In this document: positions 54,908 through 57,078 of the stretch, piece after piece | How positions within the stretch are numbered: the first letter of the stretch is position 1 | Layout: each line of letters opens with the position of its first letter | NCBI RefSeq assembly: GCF_900143625.1 | Contig: NZ_FRFF01000032.1 | Coordinates: 1-57,078, forward strand | DNA length: 57,078 bases | Reading direction: 5' to 3' | Origin: Nocardiopsis sp. JB363 | GTDB taxonomy: Bacteria; Actinomycetota; Actinomycetes; Streptosporangiales; Streptosporangiaceae | The notes under the pieces: generated by a model | Told to the model about the DNA's origin: nothing | Seen by the model: the letters and a program-made list of their open reading frames with translations, nothing else | Database searches by the model: none | Program-made: the position numbers and the translations under genes

Positions 54908-55792
54908 ATGCCAGGCACCTTCGTCGATGTAGAGATCGCGTCCCAGCCCGACCTGTGGGAGCGTGCGTCCGCGCTCCTTCCGGAGGTCGAGAGTCGTCTT
55001 CCCCGCACCGGGGAACGCGTCGCCGTCGTCGGCTGCGGCACGAGTTGGTTCGTCGCCCAGAGCTACGCGACCCTGCGCGAAACACGGGGAGCGGGGGTCA
55101 CCGACGCCTTCGTGGCCTCGGAGTTCCCCGCCGGGCGCCGCTACGACCGGGTCGTGGCGCTCTCCCGTTCCGGGACGACCACCGAGGTCATCGACCTGCT
55201 CCGTGCCCTGGACGGAGCACCGAGCCTGCTCGTCACCGGTGTCGAGGACTCCCCCGCCGGCGCCCTGGCGAGCGAAACGCTCGTTCTGGACTTCGCCGAC
55301 GAAGAGTCCGTCGTGCAGACGCGCTTCGCGACGACGACGTTGGCGCTGCTACGCGCTCACCTCGGTGAGGACGTCGCCGCAGTGGCCGATCAGGGTCGAC
55401 GCGCACTGGAGCTCGACCTGTCGGCGCTCCTGGACGCCGACCAGGTCACCTTCCTCGGTCGTGGCTGGAGCGTCGGCCTGGCCTCGGAGGCCGCGCTGAA
55501 GACCCGGGAGGCCGCCCGGTTCTGGGCCGAGGCCTACCCCGCCATGGACTACCGCCACGGTCCCTTCGCCATCGCCGAGCCTGGCCGGCTCGTGTGGGCG
55601 CTGGGCGAGGTTCCCGAAGGACTCGCGGAGGAGGTCGCCGGTACCGGAGCCACCTTCGTGCACCACGAACTCGACGCGATGGCGGGCCTGGTCGTCGCGC
55701 AGCGCTTCGCCGTGGCCCTCGCCAAGGGCCGAGGACTCGACCCCGACCGCCCCCGCTCCCTCACCCGCTCCGTCGTCCTCTCCGGAGACTGA
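54908..55792 (+). CDS. SIS-domain sugar-phosphate isomerase/deaminase (AgaS/GlmS-like)
   Basis: 294 residues with two SIS domains. The first has VAVVGCGTSWFVAQSYATL and ALSRSGTTTEVIDLLRAL (phosphosugar loop, about 85-100). The second has VTFLGRGWSVGLASEAALKTREAARFWAEAYPAMDYRHGPFAI, the GlmS/AgaS-type pattern with the catalytic Glu region. The amidotransferase half of GlmS is absent. It could deaminate galactosamine- or glucosamine-6-phosphate. The ROK gene starts three bases after its stop. Confidence 0.88.
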   Translation: MPGTFVDVEIASQPDLWERASALLPEVESRLPRTGERVAVVGCGTSWFVAQSYATLRETRGAGVTDAFVASEFPAGRRYDRVVALSRSGTTTEVIDLLRALDGAPSLLVTGVEDSPAGALASETLVLDFADEESVVQTRFATTTLALLRAHLGEDVAAVADQGRRALELDLSALLDADQVTFLGRGWSVGLASEAALKTREAARFWAEAYPAMDYRHGPFAIAEPGRLVWALGEVPEGLAEEVAGTGATFVHHELDAMAGLVVAQRFAVALAKGRGLDPDRPRSLTRSVVLSGD

Positions 55793-55795
55793 TCC

Positions 55796-56752
55796 ATGCC
55801 CGAACAGGTCTCCCTCGGCGCGGGCGCCCCGGTGCTCGCCGCCGATGTGGGAGGGACGGTGACGAAGGTCAGCGTGGTGGACGAGACCGGCCGCGTCTCC
55901 CCGCCCGTGCGCGTCCCCACCCCCTCGGGCTCCACCGACACCCCGGCCGCGATCCTGAACACCATCTCCGACACGGCCCGGGGCCTGCCCGGCTCCGATC
56001 GGGTGCGGGCCGTCGGGGTGGCCCTTCCCGGCATCTTCGACGAGGACCGCGGGGTCGGGGTCTGGTCGGAGAACCTGGGTTGGCGCGACGTCGACTTCGG
56101 CTCTCTCGTCCAAGAGCACTTCCGGCTACCAGCCGCCTGCGCTCATGACGTCCGCGCGGCGGCGCTGGCCGAGCTACGTCTCGGAGCCGCCCACGGCCTG
56201 CGGGACGTCGCCGTCCTGACCGTGGGGACCGGAATCGCCGCGGCGCTCTTCGTCGACGGCCGGCCCCACGTCCGCGGTGGTTACGCGGGCGAGATCGGTC
56301 ACGTCGTCATCGACCCGGCCGGGGAACCCTGCCCGTGCGGGAACCGCGGTTGCCTGGAGGCGACCGCGTCCGCGGCGGCGATCGCGCGCCGCTACGGCGA
56401 GGCCTCCGGCACCTCGGTCGCCGGGGCCCGGGACGTCCTCGAACGCTCCCGGTCCGGCGACCGGACGGCCTCGATCATCTGGTCGTCGGCCATCGACGCC
56501 CTCGCCTCGGGGATCGCGCACCTGAGCGCCGCGATGGCACCGCAGGCCATCGTCATCGGCGGTGGCCTCTCCGAGGCCGGCGAGGACCTGTTCGGCCCCC
56601 TCCAGGAAGGCGTGGACGCTCGGTTCCGGCTCCGCCCGACCCGACTGCTGCGAGCACGACTGGGCGAGGACGCCGGGGTGATCGGCGCCGCCGTCGTCGC
56701 CAGGGAGGGCGCTCCCTCCCATCGTGAACCCGCGGGAGGACCGCACCGATGA
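55796..56752 (+). CDS. ROK-family sugar kinase
   Basis: 318 residues. It has AADVGGTVTKVSVVDETG (phosphate loop), ALPGIFDEDRGVGVWSENLGW, TVGTGIAAALFVDG and the zinc-binding ROK signature GEIGHVVIDPAGEPCPCGNRGCLE (about 160-185). No HTH is present, so it is a kinase rather than a repressor. The substrate may be an N-acetylhexosamine or hexose released by the GH35 enzyme. Its stop overlaps the next ATG (ATGA). Confidence 0.92.
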   Translation: MPEQVSLGAGAPVLAADVGGTVTKVSVVDETGRVSPPVRVPTPSGSTDTPAAILNTISDTARGLPGSDRVRAVGVALPGIFDEDRGVGVWSENLGWRDVDFGSLVQEHFRLPAACAHDVRAAALAELRLGAAHGLRDVAVLTVGTGIAAALFVDGRPHVRGGYAGEIGHVVIDPAGEPCPCGNRGCLEATASAAAIARRYGEASGTSVAGARDVLERSRSGDRTASIIWSSAIDALASGIAHLSAAMAPQAIVIGGGLSEAGEDLFGPLQEGVDARFRLRPTRLLRARLGEDAGVIGAAVVAREGAPSHREPAGGPHR

Positions 56753-57078
56753 TCATGACCATCACCCCCAACCCGGCGATCGACCTCACGATCACCACCC
56801 CGGAGTTCGACCCCGGCACCACCCGGGTGGTGCCCCCCGCGCGCCGGCGCGCGGGGGGCAAGGGCCTGAACGTGTCCCGTGTGCTCGCCCAGACCGGGTT
56901 CGCCACACGCGCCATCGCCCCGGTCGGCGCGAAGGACGCCGGCTGGTTCGCCGCCGACCTCGGCAACGGCCTCGGCGGCGACCTGGAGAGCGACTTCCTG
57001 CCCTGTGCGGGGGCCACGAGGTGCACCTACGCGATCGTCGAGTCGCGGACCGGGCGCACCTCGATGATCACGGAGACC
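56749..57078 (+). CDS. PfkB-family kinase, partial (1-phosphofructokinase/tagatose-6-phosphate kinase type)
   Basis: The first 110 residues of a PfkB kinase; the right edge of the window cuts it. ITPNPAIDLTITTPEF and the first family signature GGKGLNVSRVLAQTG are clear, as in hexose-1-/6-phosphate kinases such as FruK and LacC. It would phosphorylate the product of the SIS enzyme. GGGAGG precedes the ATG, which overlaps the ROK stop. The coding sequence contains a perfect 30-bp palindrome, listed separately. Confidence 0.93.
   Translation, partial: MIMTITPNPAIDLTITTPEFDPGTTRVVPPARRRAGGKGLNVSRVLAQTGFATRAIAPVGAKDAGWFAADLGNGLGGDLESDFLPCAGATRCTYAIVESRTGRTSMITET
56831..56860. repeat. Perfect 30-bp palindrome inside the pfkB coding sequence
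   Basis: TGCCCCCCGCGCGCC (56831-56845) is followed directly by its exact reverse complement (56846-56860). It encodes Pro-Pro-Ala-Arg-Arg-Arg-Ala-Gly-Gly, just before the GGKG signature lysine. With no spacer, it would form a cruciform or a very stable mRNA hairpin about 80 bases into the gene. Confidence 0.85.

Overview
The window reads as a chromosome segment of a high-GC actinomycete, most likely Nocardiopsis or a close relative. The evidence is a complete Pup-proteasome system, very strong third-position GC bias, many GTG starts, and two secreted S1 proteases. The second protease has the motif set and 188-residue mature length I recall for Nocardiopsis alkaline protease. No tRNA or rRNA gene, insertion sequence, prophage or CRISPR array was recognised.

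Left part (1-5.4 kb, minus strand): the edge of an unidentified gene, an MFS exporter, a small unknown protein, panD and the helicase helY.

Pup-proteasome region (5.4-27.3 kb). Reading mostly on the minus strand from the right: trmI, mpa (ring ATPase), dop (Pup deamidase/depupylase), [two plus-strand secreted proteases], pup, prcB, prcA, pafA (Pup ligase), an FKBP lipoprotein, a formyltransferase-like enzyme, a fused pafBC DNA-damage regulator, a small membrane protein, tatA, tatC, a DUF397 protein, a diacylglycerol kinase and helY. DUF3866 and ppgK lie on the plus strand. Mpa, Dop, Pup, PrcAB and PafA form the pupylation/degradation pathway; PafBC is the linked regulator. The unusual feature is the tandem pair of extracellular proteases between pup and dop. 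They carry duplicated upstream blocks at identical spacing, including an operator-like dyad.

Middle part (27.3-49 kb): an XRE-TPR regulator followed by a SLOG-like protein, with a divergent 38-codon gene; an M50 protease with CBS domains; a RecB-like nuclease; a NarL-type regulator; a ThrE-like exporter; a DUF5999 protein; a TPR protein; gcvP behind a glycine riboswitch; an Rv1830-type MerR regulator; a bifunctional nuclease; a zinc-ribbon FHA protein; a mannose-1-phosphate guanylyltransferase/mutase-like fusion; a cardiolipin-synthase-like enzyme; a DUF2795 protein; an amine oxidase; and a PRC-barrel/DUF2382 protein.

Right part (49-57 kb): a sugar locus. A CUT1 ABC importer (lipoprotein and two permeases, no ATPase) faces a cytoplasmic GH35 beta-galactosidase. 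These are followed by a SIS-domain sugar-phosphate isomerase/deaminase, a ROK kinase and a PfkB kinase cut by the window edge. A shared 12-bp element over the -35 boxes of both promoters suggests one regulon. The likely role is uptake of a beta-galactosyl/amino-sugar oligosaccharide, with cleavage and phosphorylation in the cytoplasm.
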